Source: Glossina fuscipes (Eukaryota; Arthropoda; Insecta; Diptera; Glossinidae). From it: a stretch of DNA of 64,000 nt. The stretch's first letter is position 1. Every line of letters begins with the position of its first letter. Location of the stretch: positions 617,234 through 681,233 of the forward strand of contig NW_023998440.1 in NCBI RefSeq assembly GCF_014805625.2, written 5' to 3'. Position numbers and translations under genes: made by a program. Of this stretch, positions 45,794 through 57,984 are shown in pieces. The notes below the pieces were generated by a model. It made no database searches and was not told the origin of the DNA. It worked only from the letters and a program-made list of their open reading frames with translations.

Positions 45794-46159
45794 TTAAAAT
45801 AATTCATTTCTTCGAATTAAGTCCCATTGCCGGCTTTTTTTTTGCAGGCGATCCACTCGCAGCTTCCGGAGTTTCGCTATTTCTTTGTGTCCGTTTCTTT
45901 ACATTTCTAGGATTAATCTTAGCTACGTTTTTTCTTCATCGCGAATCATAGCATTTTCTAATGTTCTTTCGGAAGTTTTCGTGCGATAATCTCGAGTGGT
46001 ACCAATACGAACAAAATTCGCTAAGCGAAGATTAGTTTTTTTCGCCAAAAGGACGATACTTTCGTTGAAGTTCTCTATGCAAAGAAAAACTTTACACATA
46101 AATTTTGTTTCCCTTAGAACTTTTGCTGCTTCAACTTGCGAATTAGGTTTGTTAGGTTC
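45794..46159 (-). pseudogene. FANCI: FANCI C-terminal coding fragment with two in-frame stops
   Basis: A single minus-strand frame from 46159 reads NSQVEAAKVLRETKFMCKVF, LCIENFNESIVLLAKKTN, ANFVRIGTTRDYRTK and LENAMIRDEEKT. It aligns with the C-terminus of FANCI ([30 protein letters not shown]...KLSTSRDFKIKG). The frame is broken by TAG at 45923-45925 and TAA at 45899-45901. It then continues with a very basic tail (NGHKEIAKLRKLRVDRLQKK) to a TAA at 45794-45796; vertebrate FANCI also ends with a Lys-rich nuclear signal. If the first stop is the natural end, the tail is untranslated; its coding quality argues for an inactivated gene. FANCI forms the ID2 clamp on DNA with FANCD2 and is monoubiquitinated. 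Other FANCI-like exons at 41.5-42.9 kb are on the opposite strand. Confidence 0.75.
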
Positions 46160-46199
46160 TTATCGGTGTTTAATACATTACTGATGTTTTGCTTATTTG

Positions 46200-49100
46200 G
46201 AGTGAATAGAATGAGAGATCATTTTAATTAAAGAATTAGTGACCTATTAATAATAATTAATACTTTTAATCATTTAAATTGTCAATCCTTTAATTGCACA
46301 AGTCGTCTATAGTAAAACTTCTTCTTTCGCATTTATCGTTATCTGTACTGTTATGCATACGTTCGTTATCCTGAATTGCGTTAACTGAAGGTTCCTCTAT
46401 TTCGTGAGGTTAGTTAGGTAAAATTACATGTTAATAGCTTAATTATATAATTAAGTAGAGCTTTTGTTTTATTTTTATTCTCTCGACTTTTTTATGTTTT
46501 CCCTCACAGTCGGTTGGTTCTCTATCTTTCATTTCTTTCAAATTATTCAACATTCAGTTAACAATTCAAATGCATGCATGTGTGCACATTCAGTGAAACT
46601 GAACATAATGCTATCTGTCTAACAGTCCAATGTTTAGAAGGTCCTTTCATATCTTTTTCTCTCTTTTCCTTTTTCTATATTTGTTTGCCTTTGTTCATCA
46701 TGTTTATCTCTATATGTAAAAGTTTAAGCTTTTGTTCTAAACATAGATACGTTCTCTGTTTTTTTTTTCGTTTTATGCATTTTTTACTCGTAGAGTGTGC
46801 AGTGTTGTAATTGTCGGTTAGTTACTTGGGCGAATGGATTAGAGTTTAGAGCTGTTATATGTCGCTTTATGTGTATTTATGTAGTGTGTTGTGTATATGG
46901 TTTAAATAATATTGTGTATACACAGCAATTTTGAAAGTGCACGTGTGGTAAATATTTTATCACGTGTTCATGCCACTATATCACGTTTGTTACCTGAGAA
47001 CACACAATTGACATTAACTGACTGGCATTCATGCCATTTACGAGACAAAGTTGAGTTGACTAATTGCTTTCCGTTATTAGTCAAGACTAGCAATGTTAGT
47101 TGTTGCAGCGGTAACAACACCGGCAATGGATGTTGCCAGCACAATGGCCGATGCATACAATCGTTTAAAGAAGCTCAATATTGTTACTGTGCCACAAAAC
47201 ATTATAAGTTTAAACAAAGCATGCAATATTTCGGTTGATAAGTTGACAACACAACCAAACCAACCAACGACATCGACAAAAAGGCCAACAAAAAGCGTAC
47301 GCACATACATATACATATACCGACAAAAAGCGTACAAGAATCTAAATTTAAACTAATAACAACAACAACAACAACAAAAACAAGAACAACAATATCACAA
47401 CAACAATAATAGTCAACGAGTAGCTTCGGTGCATATCTCTCTTGTCTTGGCAGTTATATCCTTATTTGTAAATTTACAATGACTGACTCTTTAACTAAAG
47501 AATATCGGAAAATAAAAGCACACAAAAACAGGAATTGAGTCAACACAAAATGATATTAAATATGCATTTGTATGCTATAATATATAGTGCTACATACTGC
47601 TATTGCATACATTCATACATATATATATATATATCGAATATTGCATGCATACGGGTGTATACATGGAAACCACTAATACTAATGCAGGCACGGGGCTGCT
47701 TGCTGTAGGTTTGAAGAAGTGAAGGCTAATATAGCATAATAATGAATTTTATTTCCATTCTTTTGCTGCTGTATATGGTTTATACCATATTCTCTACTAT
47801 TTTAGTGCATTTTCTTTTAATATTGGCAAACAAACCCGTATAAGAGTTCAATGACAATACTAAGAAACTTAAAATATTGATTATACTTTAAAGATGTTTT
47901 CAAGTATTATGAAAACCATTTCGATAGCTTTATGAAATTTTCTTCATATGCTGCTTTCTTTGTCTCTGACAGATAGATGACTTTACAGTTAGTTATCTGC
48001 GACAATGTGAAGTTATACTTTTATACGAAATTTCTTCTTCTTCTTTTTTTGTTCAGTACAAACAAAATATATATTATATATACTAGGAAGTTTTAAATGA
48101 TAAATTGAAACTTTTTGCTAGATTTCTTTGAAATTTTTGGAAGAAAACTTCTTTTCTCTCGGTAGAATAAGGCACGTAAAGTCATATGGGCGTAATGAAT
48201 AGAATATAATTAAATGTGTAACATGTTTGTGTTAAATTAATTACTCGTCTCCTATGATTAAGAGAGAGAGAGAGAGAGATAAAGTAAACTGGAAGATTTA
48301 ATCACACAAGTCTAGCTAACCTAAATGCAAATATTACTTAGTTTTAGTCAAACGAGATGAGATATTTTATTTTAATTTGCAATAAGTGCAAAAATTGCGT
48401 TATGGGAACTTGGAAAAAAAAACAAAAATGTTTCCAGATACATGTAACGTAGGTCACTATTTTTTAATATTCATCTTTCGTAAGACACTCCCGTACACTT
48501 GTGACTATGAATATGCTCCCATACTCTGGTTTCTTACCCTTTGCTGCTTGAAATGTAAAATATATACACATATACCGGTAAATAAATATAAAATTTGGTT
48601 TGTCTTTTGAAAATTGTAAACTCGCTTCATAAGCAATGAAACAACGCTTTCAGCAGGCTACTAGTGTTTAGTGAGCACCCATGGTCAAACTGCTTAGTGT
48701 TTGATTATCAAAACTAAGCGATCTCGGAACAGCTGCTAAGACGTAGTCTAAGTTGTACGCGTCGTTCGGAACAGCAGCGTCGCGCACTACGAAATCACTC
48801 TGCACTTTATCATCTTGTATTGCAATCTTTTAAAGAAGCCGAAAGCAATACGCTTTAAAAAAGTCGAGATATAAAATAAAAGAAGAAAATTAATTTGATA
48901 TCCTCGAGGAGGATAATATTGAGTCTAGTTACTTGGCGGACGTTACAACAATAAGGCGTTATGTGTTCGTGTACACCTGTACACATTTGTAAACAAGTCA
49001 TCTGTCACCTTTATTACGGCTCAAACGAGAAAAAATTCGTGTTCGCGTTGAGTACTTTTACTTAACTCAGCTTGATCCGCTGTCTGACAAAAGAAGAAGA

Positions 49101-49600
49101 ACAAGATAGTTAAACACAATTCAACATAGTAGAATGTTATCACAATTTGCGGTTTGAGCGCACTTTGCATTGTTTATAATGACTTGAAACTTAGGGTTGA
49201 GTGAAAAACTAATTTAATTTGCGAACATTTTCGTTACTTTTCGATGATTTTTTAGGATGAACTTTCATTTTCCATTCAATCCCATTTTTAGTAATGAGCC
49301 ACCATCGCTTGTTATTTCCGAATGGTGTTGTAAGAAGCGCTTAATCGCGGCTGCCATTCGCTCGATGCCGATAGTCAATACGATCGTCCACGAACAGTTA
49401 TTCCGCCAAAAAACGTTAACGTTACACAAAGTCTAATAATCCAAGGTTAACTGAGGCAACCTTACTCATTAATCCCGTTAACGTGTACAAAAGCTTGCTT
49501 GATCATTTAACCGTGCAAATGTCTTTTTATATTCGGCTTCTGGATAACTGAACAAAGTCCCATAAAGGTACTCGTTCCGATTAGTGCAAGCAAATGCTTG
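46200..49600. other. No gene supported; CAA repeats, GA run, possible LTR end
   Basis: A low-complexity CAA/AAC-rich stretch lies at 47355-47410 and an (AG)n run at 48261-48279. Two overlapping frames at 46912-47356 give moderately coding-like text (for example MADAYNRLKKLNIVTVPQ) but are unplaced. Near 48935-48955 'ttacttggcggacgttacaac' vaguely resembles a retrotransposon primer-binding site; not enough to call. Confidence 0.25.
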
Positions 49601-50075
49601 TCGGTGTTTCAAAAGACGTATAGGCGACGAATGACGAATGTTTCCCTACGAGCTTTATAGTCCACCACCAGCAAATGTTGTTCACATTCGAAGTACTTTG
49701 AAACAAATGGACCATAAACACCGATCGATTGAATAAGAAAACCAAAAAAACCCCCGTTGACTCATTCGTCATCATGATAATGCGAACTCTTGAACATGTC
49801 TTCGAACGACCGAGTATTTAAGCACTCAAAAAGCGGAGTTACTCCGTCATCTATCGTATGGTTCTTCACTTCTTTTTGCTCTCCGATAGTAAGAGGAAAT
49901 TACGTGAACAAAGATGTTCATGGGCACAAAGATGTTGATGCGTTCAAAAACCATGGTTCAGTGGTGCCTGAACCGGAATAAAAAAATACTAGGGCAGGTG
50001 TTTCGGACGCGTACAAAAGGGTACAAATGATAAAGGAGAATAGTTTAGAAAACAACCGAAACGCTTCCTATGACA
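49600..50075 (+). mobile_element. Mariner (irritans/SETMAR-type) transposase relic, 3' half
   Basis: Around 49760-49860 one frame reads LIRHHDNANS, a stop, then CLRTTEYLSTQKAELLRHL, matching 'FHHDNARPHTAxxTxxxLxxxxxEVLPHPPYSP'. In the next frame VRGNYVNKDVHGHKDVDAFK and NHGSVVPEPE matches 'LRGxxFxxxEEVxxAFxxH'. Near 49985-50060 GRCFGRVQKGTNDKGE matches the C-terminal 'FxxWxxRxQKCIxxxGEYFEK'. The second catalytic Asp (HDNA) remains, but the frame shifts at least twice and has stops. The N-terminal half is not clear. A SINE-like repeat abuts the 3' end. Confidence 0.65.
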
Positions 50076-50089
50076 GGCTAATGTCATTA

Positions 50090-50285
50090 TCACCGTGTCT
50101 ATGACAGGTTTTCCATTATTTGCGGAACCTCGACTGGCAACTCAATCGTAGCGTGTTCAAATCTGAAATGCGGTAAAGTTTTCAATAAAACCGTGAGTCT
50201 TAGATGCTAATACTTTAAGGCTTTAGCCTTACAACTTATTTCTCTGGCTAAATTTATAGTAATAATAATAATAACAATATTGAGA
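50090..50285 (+). repeat. tRNA-derived SINE-like repeat with TAA tail
   Basis: Reverse complement of the 22.3-kb repeat: shared 'tagcgtgttcaaatctgaaatgcggta' (B-box region), 'aagttttcaataaaacc', 'ttatttctctggctaaattta' and the (TAA)n tail at 50261-50277. This copy is oriented on the + strand and truncated at its 5' side, abutting a mariner relic. Confidence 0.6.
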
Positions 50286-50289
50286 GTCT

Positions 50290-51890
50290 CACGTACTGCA
50301 TAAAATTCGCTACACGTTACAGTCGCACTTTGAAACAGTATAAAAAAGTTCATAATGCGACGCATAGTCTAAAAGTCTACGTCCTTCGAACCATATTAAA
50401 AAGGCTTCGTTATCAGGACAAAGAATTCAGAGCCGTCAGTTAAAGGTCGAAAAATTGTAATGTGTAGCGACTTGATTTGTTTCCTGTACTTTTGATTCCA
50501 TTTTTTTCTGATTAACCGTTCATGAGTTAAGATCGTGGACTGAGCTCTGGGCAAGAAAGAGAATTCGTTATGAAATTACTTTCGAATAATTGTAGTAATA
50601 AAAAAATTAAGGGAAAATGAGAGTTTTAATCAAATAGCTTTAGACGAATGGTACTTGATTTGAACTTCCTTTCGCATTTCATAATGCCGTCGAAAGGGCT
50701 CCTTTGAGCTTGAGGGCGTGCCAACTATTTCGATCACATTTCATTGGTCGTCCTCCCCAGATCAAGTCGAAGTACTTCATATGAAGGTTGTTTGAAACAA
50801 TGCCAGCCACGACATAAGGTAGGTAAGAAAATGTTCGGTTAGAAATTTATGTTTACTTCTTTTTCTACTTTTTTTTTTTGTTTGTCAGAATATTTCTATA
50901 GTTTTGCTCTAGAACATGAAAACTAAATTCAACTTGTAACTTATTCTGCTGTAAGAATTTCCGCTTCTATTCATTATTTATTTATTTATTTTTTTTCTCC
51001 TGCTTTTCACAAATAGAAAGAATTTCAAGAGTTGTTTCCCTTTTCGAACGTATACATCAAACGAAAAAAAAATTGAAAACTTTTTCTTTTCTCTTATAAA
51101 CTCTCATATCCCTGCTTCAGAAGAGTAAATTGTTCTTTATAAGGATTTGGTTTTTTCTTACTTTTGATTTTTTTTTTTTTTTAAGGCAAGAAAACTTCCA
51201 AAAGATAAATCTGAACAAATTTTTTTTTTTTTTTTGTTCAGAATTTGATAAGCAACTTAATTTAATCATTCATTCACTTGAATAAAGATTCTTTTCACTT
51301 TTGAAAATGTTTTACCCCTTTTTTGTAGGTGAGAAATTTAACTTTAATTCTCTTGTGACTGTGAAAGAATCTCTTTTGTTTATTAATTTATATCGAAGCT
51401 AACCTTCAATGGCTTTGGCAAAGATGACATTAGTTAGTGAAGACATTTCCTAAGGTTTATATATAGAGATGCATTTAAATGACAATCTTCTCAAATCATC
51501 TAAAGTATGCAGTGATTTCGTTACACAACATCTTTAAAACGGTAGGTTTCATCTCATCTCCACGGCATTGTCCGAGAATAAAGGTTTTATATGCCAGAAT
51601 TATTGCGAGTCAAATATGTGAGGAGTTACTCAAGACTGTTGTGAATAATTATAAAAGGATTTTACTGCGCATATGATTTCGAAGCTTTTGCTCTAGTGAT
51701 TTCGAGTATTTGAAGTTTAGGAGGGAGAGAATTTGAATAACTAACATGTCACAATCGATGCAGATATGTAGCATTAATGGACAATTTTAATTGCAGTGAA
51801 GCCATCCATAGGCAGCCATTGTTAAGAGATTTTTGGAAATTTTACAAGAAGGAAAAGTTTTGAAGATAATGATAAATAAAATTTAAATTT
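50290..51890. other. No gene supported
   Basis: AT-rich with T-runs at 50870 and 51170-51235. A 65-codon frame at 51479-51676 (RIIASQICEELLKTVVNNYK) is coding-like at its end but unplaced; a tested 56-nt intron inside it does not join in frame. Confidence 0.25.
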
Positions 51891-51894
51891 ACTC

Positions 51895-52560
51895 ATGGTA
51901 CATGTTCGGGCGTAAGTAACACGCAGAAAGGCTTAAGATAGGCCAACCATTTATTATAGCTATCGATTCAAAAAATAATTCTAAAGCAGTCTGTCTGTCC
52001 GCTTAACCTATGTCCCTGTAAATTTGCGTTAAAGCTACAGATTGCAATTTTCGAGATATTTCGATGAAATTTGGTTCATCGATTTGCTTTGACCGTGCGA
52101 GCTTTTTAAAATTGCATTCGAACACTACTTGTGTAACGCCTTATTTTGAAAAGTCGTGATATCGGAAAAAATGGCAATTTCACAACTTTTCAATAAAACT
52201 CGTTCTGTAATAGTATTGGTATAGAAAATTTCGTTCGGCTGGGTCGTTTCTTTGAATCGTCTCTCATATAATCGTTCCTACGAAAACTGATTCATTAATT
52301 GGTAAAAAGGTATACTTTTTAATATTCTATTTCATGGCGCAAATCAGTTCATAATAGTAAAATGACTTAGAGTTCAACCTTACTGAATTTGGACCATGTA
52401 GGTCTACTTTTTGGGTACCATCGTATATAAGGATTCCTCCAATATGGGGGCTTTCATGAAAAATATGTTTTTTCGCGCAAATAATGTGCAACCTTCGGCG
52501 TATTATTACAAAAACGAATGAATAATTGCTTCAGGCGATGTAGTACAAGGTATCTAGCAT
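51895..52560 (+). repeat. GTCY-type dispersed repeat, long copy
   Basis: Contains 'taacacgcagaaaggcttaagataggcc', 'gcagtctgtctgtccgctt', 'tttcgagatatttcgatgaaatttgg' and 'atataaggattcctcc' in the same order as the 30.4-kb copy. The length suggests two adjoining or nested copies. Confidence 0.6.
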
Positions 52561-52599
52561 TTGTCTTTGACCGACTGTAATCTTCTCGGTTGTTGTTTG

Positions 52600-52900
52600 C
52601 TTCATACCTTCACAGCACTTGTGGTAGAGGGCATATTAAGTTTATGTGCGAATGTATATAACACCCAGAAGGTCTTGAAATAGACCTACCTTTTATTTTA
52701 CCGCTCGATGCAGTATCATTTTCTGAATCAATCTAAGCTTGTTTGCGTCTAATTTACAGGTGTTTTTATGGAGTTTATTACACTGACGTGTTTGAACCAA
52801 AGAACGAACGGTATTGAAAATGGTTCGAATCGTAGCCTTTAATCGACCCCTTCCCGTGTTATGCCTAATTGTGAAAAAATAACTGTATCAAACAAAGTAC
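52600..52900 (+). repeat. GTCY-type dispersed repeat with near-complete 5' end
   Basis: Starts 'ataccttcacagcacttgtg' (compare the usual TATACCCTGCACCACTTGTG), followed by 'aacacccagaaggtcttgaaatagacc' and 'tctgaatcaatctaag'. The GTCY tract is lost. It directly follows another copy, a head-to-tail pair. Confidence 0.6.
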
Positions 52901-52909
52901 TGTAGGCTG

Positions 52910-55900
52910 TTTAATGTTGCGCTCTGACCCACTATGACGTTTTTACACGTTTAAGTACAAAGCAAAGAAAACGTTATTCAAGTATTTCCCTGAATAAGGA
53001 TGTATGTGTGCTACAGTGTTACTTATCACTGAACTACATGTATATCAAGTTTTAATATATGCGTACAAATCTATTTAAAAATCGTATAAAATCAATTAAA
53101 TTTTAATACGGAAATGGTAAGAATCTATAAATCCCAAAAGGTATATCGACTAGATTGATAGTATATATATAAAATATAATGATCTACCTCTTGATTTTAA
53201 GTCGATATTTAAATTTTCTTCTAAAGAACAGTGCAGTAAGTTGCCTCCAGAACGCCTTTAAAATGCTTAGGCTACAATCAAAGTGAATATTATATGTTTA
53301 TATAGAATAAATACACATACATAAACAAAAAACCTAAACATTTATTTCGTAATCAAGTCCGATTAACAAATTCCCATTTTCTCGTGTTGGTTTGTTCTTG
53401 CAAAATATTTGATATGGCAACTCAGTTTTTTGACGTGAACTGCTATACGGACGACTACGCGAGTGCATCCGTATTTTTTTTTTTTAAATTTCATGTGATT
53501 ATCAACTAAATGAACTTGCATTTTTTGGAGGCTGAATGGTTTACCTTACATTAATCGACAAAATATAGTCGTCTGCGGCATCGAACTTTCATTGCGATTA
53601 CCATATTTAGAAATATGAATCGTTTGCTTTAAAAAGTTCACCAATAAGCGGAAATAATGCGATTAACTAATATTCAGCTGCCTACACACACACATGATGT
53701 TTTCTCTTTTTCAATGTGACCAAACGGCCAGGGCATGTGACGTATACGTGCAGAACGGCAATACTCGGAGAGAAATGGGAGCAGTGAAAGAGACGGGGAG
53801 TGGCAGCAGCCCAGTGGGCGTGTCGCTACTTGCTACGCTTCACGCACTGTAGCTGTAACCGGGTGTAATCAAAACGCACTGAGCTTTGTGGTAGTCGCGT
53901 CTTTTATCTACTTGACTATGCGGTGCTTCGAAGGTGAATACACCTTTTCTATTTTCTTTTTTTGTATTATCTAATTTCCTTTTTTCTTCTTTTTGGATGC
54001 AAATAAGCCGAATAACTGATTGCAGAGCAATTTTGAATCGCCTTTTTAATAACGGAATTCCCTTTACATGGAGCATAAATTCTTTACCAGCATTTTTTTT
54101 AAATTGTGGATTTATGTCTTGGACTTGAAATGGCGATGTAAACCCGTCCGTAAAATGTGTTTTCCCTCTGATCCAGATATGTCTGTATGTTGTCCAAAAT
54201 GCGTACGAAAAAATTAATTCAGTGTATTGGCTTTTTTAGTTATACGTATGAGCACTCGCGTATTTATGCCTGCCGTTAGAACGATCGATCCGCGGGAATA
54301 AATGCGAAGTGGAGTCCGGAGTCCTCCCTTGGACCAATTATAAAGTCTTGTAACGCTTAGAGCGTCGACTCGTTCCCATCATTCTTTGCTCTCTTAAACA
54401 GGCGAGGCCGTTCTCAACCTCAATGCTTAACGCCCAGGGAATTTTCTGAAAGCGGATTCTCAGATGTCAGGACTAGGATAGACTTCTACGAAGCTATTCT
54501 GTCAGCTGTGTATCTGCACAAGCAATTATTCTAGGCGTGACGACATTAGATGACCACTTAACACGTTTTTATTTCTAAGACTTCAGACAGTTTAACTCTT
54601 CGTTGAGTTATACTACATTCGGCTAAACTCGCTCTTTGTGTCATATTATCTATATATCCTGAATAGGCATCTAAGTTTTCTCCTTACAATTTGAATGCTC
54701 AAGTAAAAATATTGGCACATAAATACAATACGCTTACTATTACTGTCAAGCCAAGCGTTTGGTACACTTCTCCAGCAGCCGGAGCTGAAATGAGAAAAAT
54801 TATAGCAAAAGGAAGGAAAAAAACTATTACCAAACGTTACAGTCTACGTCAAAATTGATTATTTTTACAACAAAAATATTTCAAAAAAAAATTTTGAAAA
54901 GTGGTTCCGGTTGCCACGAAAATATAGCTTGCGTGTGTGGCTAAGTTCTGGAGCCCATGTGTGCGGGGCTTTTGCAAAACCAACTCTCTACTGCATGTAT
55001 GGTGTCGTAAATATTGCTCTTGCATTGTTATAAACTGTTATCTCAGTTGCAAGCACGTCTTACAAAAAGCCATATCACTTGCAGCCCAAAGATATAAACG
55101 CATTACAAAGTCTGCTAACTTATTATATTTCTGTCTTTTGTTCATTTCTTCTCTCAAGTATATCTTGAGCAAGAAAAGAAACGTATTGAATAGATGTTGA
55201 CAAGTGTAGCGGCATATGACCAAACCTTTACTCACTTAAGGTAATTGGTTCCAAGATTTTTGAATAAATCTTATTTATATTTAAATGAAATTCTATTGAG
55301 AAAGTAATTAAAAAAAAAAGAAATTGTAATTTATTTTTAACCTTTCTATTAATTTTGATTGGATTCTTTAGCATAATTTTAGGATTTGACTAAAAATCTT
55401 TTCTTTTTTGGGTTAGTTTAATTTCGAAGAATTTAGTTTTCGTTTCTCAAAATGAAACCAATAAACTGCATAAAATTGGATTGTTGTTGTTTAGGAGAAT
55501 GAAGAAACAGCTACAAACTCAATAATAAATTTTAAATTGTATATGAATTGAACACAATCTCAACTAACATTGGCACATAGCTACCATTATGAAATGACAA
55601 CAACGATATTGAATTTCTTCTTGAAGATAACAAATGACTACGTGCCTAATGGCAAAACGACCTTTTATGCCAGAACATATATATATATATACGTATAAGT
55701 GAGATAAAAGAGAAGTACTTTACTTACTTCGTATCTGTTTTTCATTTTCTTTTTTTATTCTTCTTTCATTTTTGGCAATTTCTTGTTAAACAAATATATG
55801 ACAATGCAATAAGGGGGAAAATAACTCTCGGAATTGATAAACATATACAAAAAGATCTTCATATAATACATACACATATGCACACATATAATAGAAGACC

Positions 55901-56590
55901 ACCAAGCTTATATAGACGTTAGACGAGGGAGTTCACAGGAAAAGTTTTATGAGAGAATGAAGAAAGAATGAACGAAATTTGAAGAAAAAAAAAATAAATA
56001 AATAAAAAAAAAGGATTTTAATTGCTATTGAATTTTAGCCAAACCAGCAAAAAAGAATGGAAAAACTAGACAAACTGTATTAAACACACTCAGGCATGCA
56101 CGCAAACCCCACATATTATGTTCAATAATATACATAAAATACAATATTGTAAAAATTTTTATAAAGGAAAGCGAGAGAGAGTGGAAGGAACGGGCGTTTA
56201 TGTTTGTCATTTTATTCGAGTCGAGCGAAAAGCAAATAGTGCGATAGATAGATGGCAAAAGGACAAAAAGGCAGAGAGTTGTTTCTTTCGCTTTTGTTAG
56301 AGTTGCATATGTCAGATTGTTTGTATGTCCTTATTAGTTTTTTTGTGTGTTTGTTTATATATGTATATGTGTATGCATCTAAGCAATTGCAGCTATGTTG
56401 AGAGTTCATTGTCTGCCATAGAGAAATATGGCATATTTTTTGTGCTTATGTCAGTGCAGAAGTAAGCGTTCGTCTCATTGTGCCATTGCTATTTACTGCA
56501 AAGTATGTGGCAAAAATTTACATGAACACACACAATACTGACAACAAAGCAACAACAACCACTTACAAGCCATATGCATAAATATAAGAA
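52910..56590. other. No gene supported; GC-richer block 53700-53960
   Basis: Mostly AT-rich. The block 53700-53960 is less AT-rich and lies upstream of two overlapping antisense frames (53840-54128) that are not recognised. An 87-codon frame at 54937-55200 is Cys-rich but has no family signature. Confidence 0.25.
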
Positions 56591-56627
56591 GAGTTTTTAG
56601 CCAATTTTTGCTACAATAAATTTAACA

Positions 56628-56834
56628 ATGACGCTTCCGTTTGTTAAACTTGTTGTGTACTGTTGCTTGATGTTTTTTTTTTTTTTTGTCTTTCCTTGCT
56701 TGTGCTTCCTTATGATCCAAGCTGCTGTTATTGCGACAGCTAAAAATGTTACTCACCAAACTTCACTATTAGGCACCAAGCAAAGCATTGCAAGAGAGCA
56801 CAAACGGTTTTTAGCTTTGCTTCGCAGTGAGTAG
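56628..56834 (+). CDS. Predicted secreted-protein first exon (68-codon frame)
   Basis: The ATG is in acceptable context (ttaacaATGa) and begins MTLPFVKLVVYCCLM followed by a run of Phe from a T-tract and PCLCFLMIQAA: a strong signal-peptide or anchor helix. The polar remainder includes NVTHQTSLLGTKQSIAREHK and RFLALLR. The frame would stop at TAG 56832-56834, but CGCA|GTGAGT at 56826/56827 is a near-perfect splice donor just before it, so this may be exon 1 of a longer gene. I did not find exon 2. Alternatively it is a complete 68-residue secreted peptide. The family is not recognised. The T-run makes part of the hydrophobic stretch compositional. Confidence 0.35.
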   Translation: MTLPFVKLVVYCCLMFFFFFVFPCLCFLMIQAAVIATAKNVTHQTSLLGTKQSIAREHKRFLALLRSE

Positions 56835-57589
56835 TGAAGTAAGGAATGTATGTTCGGTAATTGAACGTATATATCTATATACATATACGTAAATAGGCTT
56901 TAGTGTAGAGAGAGTGTTTTTTGTACAGTTTTTCTTCTTGGAAGTCTCGACAATTTGGATATTTTGGCTGCGACCTCGTATTGCAAACTATTTGACCCCG
57001 TTGTTGTTGTTGTTTTTTTTTTTTGTTTTTGGCATGAAAATGGCAATTTCATGTTTATATTCATTAAACTTTATAAGCCAAACAAGGGCGAACAAGTGGT
57101 GTAAATTCGTAGTGAAGACTTCTTTAAAAAATCTCTCTAGAAATTTAGAACAATTTCTTCATATAAACTTCTTTATAAAAATAAAGAAAATTAAGTCGGA
57201 AAATATGCATAAAAAAGCCATGTAAAAGAAAAATATATTATCGGGATTGAAATGGAATAGAAACATGTTCGCTAGTATTGTATCGTATAACTGTCATCAG
57301 GCTTTGCGGCGCTATATATGTCGAAGTATAACGCATAATTTTTTTTTGTATGCAAAAAAAAAAAAAGAAGAAAACAAGTGGGAAAACTATATTCAGTTGA
57401 TATCGAGTCTTTTTTATCCATCCCCGACCAAGAAAGAAAGCAAAAGTATTAAGTTTTCATACTCTATAGCATTAGGCGGGCGGGGCTGATTTCTTTCTAC
57501 TTTCACAATAAAAGCGTAGATGTTGTACTTTATGAATAACAAGCAAAAACCCCGAAGAGCAAAGGGTTCACAGTGTTTCTTGCATAGGC

Positions 57590-57930
57590 GTGTGGGCCTT
57601 GTAGGCGTGTCTTTTGACTCATCTTAACCATTTTCAAATTCTTTTACAAATTGCAAGGTAGTCGAGCGGGAGAACAGACGATCCTGTGTGCAAGAGCTTC
57701 CAATGTTTCTGCTAAATTTAAAGGCGATAACTTATATTTTGCAGCAAGGCGAATATTTACAACGGACATTACATGGGCGGACGGACGGACATGGTTAAAC
57801 CGATTCACAATTTGATGCCAATATAGAATATATATATTTTTTGCGTTCTCTGAAACTTTCTTGTGGGCGTTGCAAATGTTTTGACAAAATGAATATACCC
57901 TTGATGGTTCGGTGATGGGCATAAAAAAAT
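57590..57930 (-). repeat. GTCY-type dispersed repeat
   Basis: On the + strand it reads 'gcggacggacggacatgg', 'atagaatatatatatttt', 'gaaactttcttgtgggcgttgc' and 'gaatatacccttgatgg'. This is the block order typical of fly interspersed repeats ('GACGGACGGACATGG...ATATATATACTTT...TTCTGGGCGTTGC...ATACCCTT'). Inverted relative of 42990-43210. Confidence 0.7.
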
Positions 57931-57984
57931 AAGAAAAACCCGGAATATATTAAATGTCAGTACTTCAGAACACTGTATGACAAT

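Noticed and set aside
46912..47356. EGF-like or neuronal protein exon from Cys/Asn-rich frames
   Set aside because: Much of the text derives from CAA/AAC-type low complexity and no conserved cysteine spacing was evident.
48640..49080. LTR plus primer-binding site of a Gypsy-like element
   Set aside because: Only a short 'ttggcggacgttacaac' resemblance; no second LTR, polypurine tract or coding sequence was found.
51479..51676. Spliced exon with a 56-nt intron at 51541-51596
   Set aside because: The GT/AG borders look good, but joining them gives a stop after a few codons in the relevant frame.
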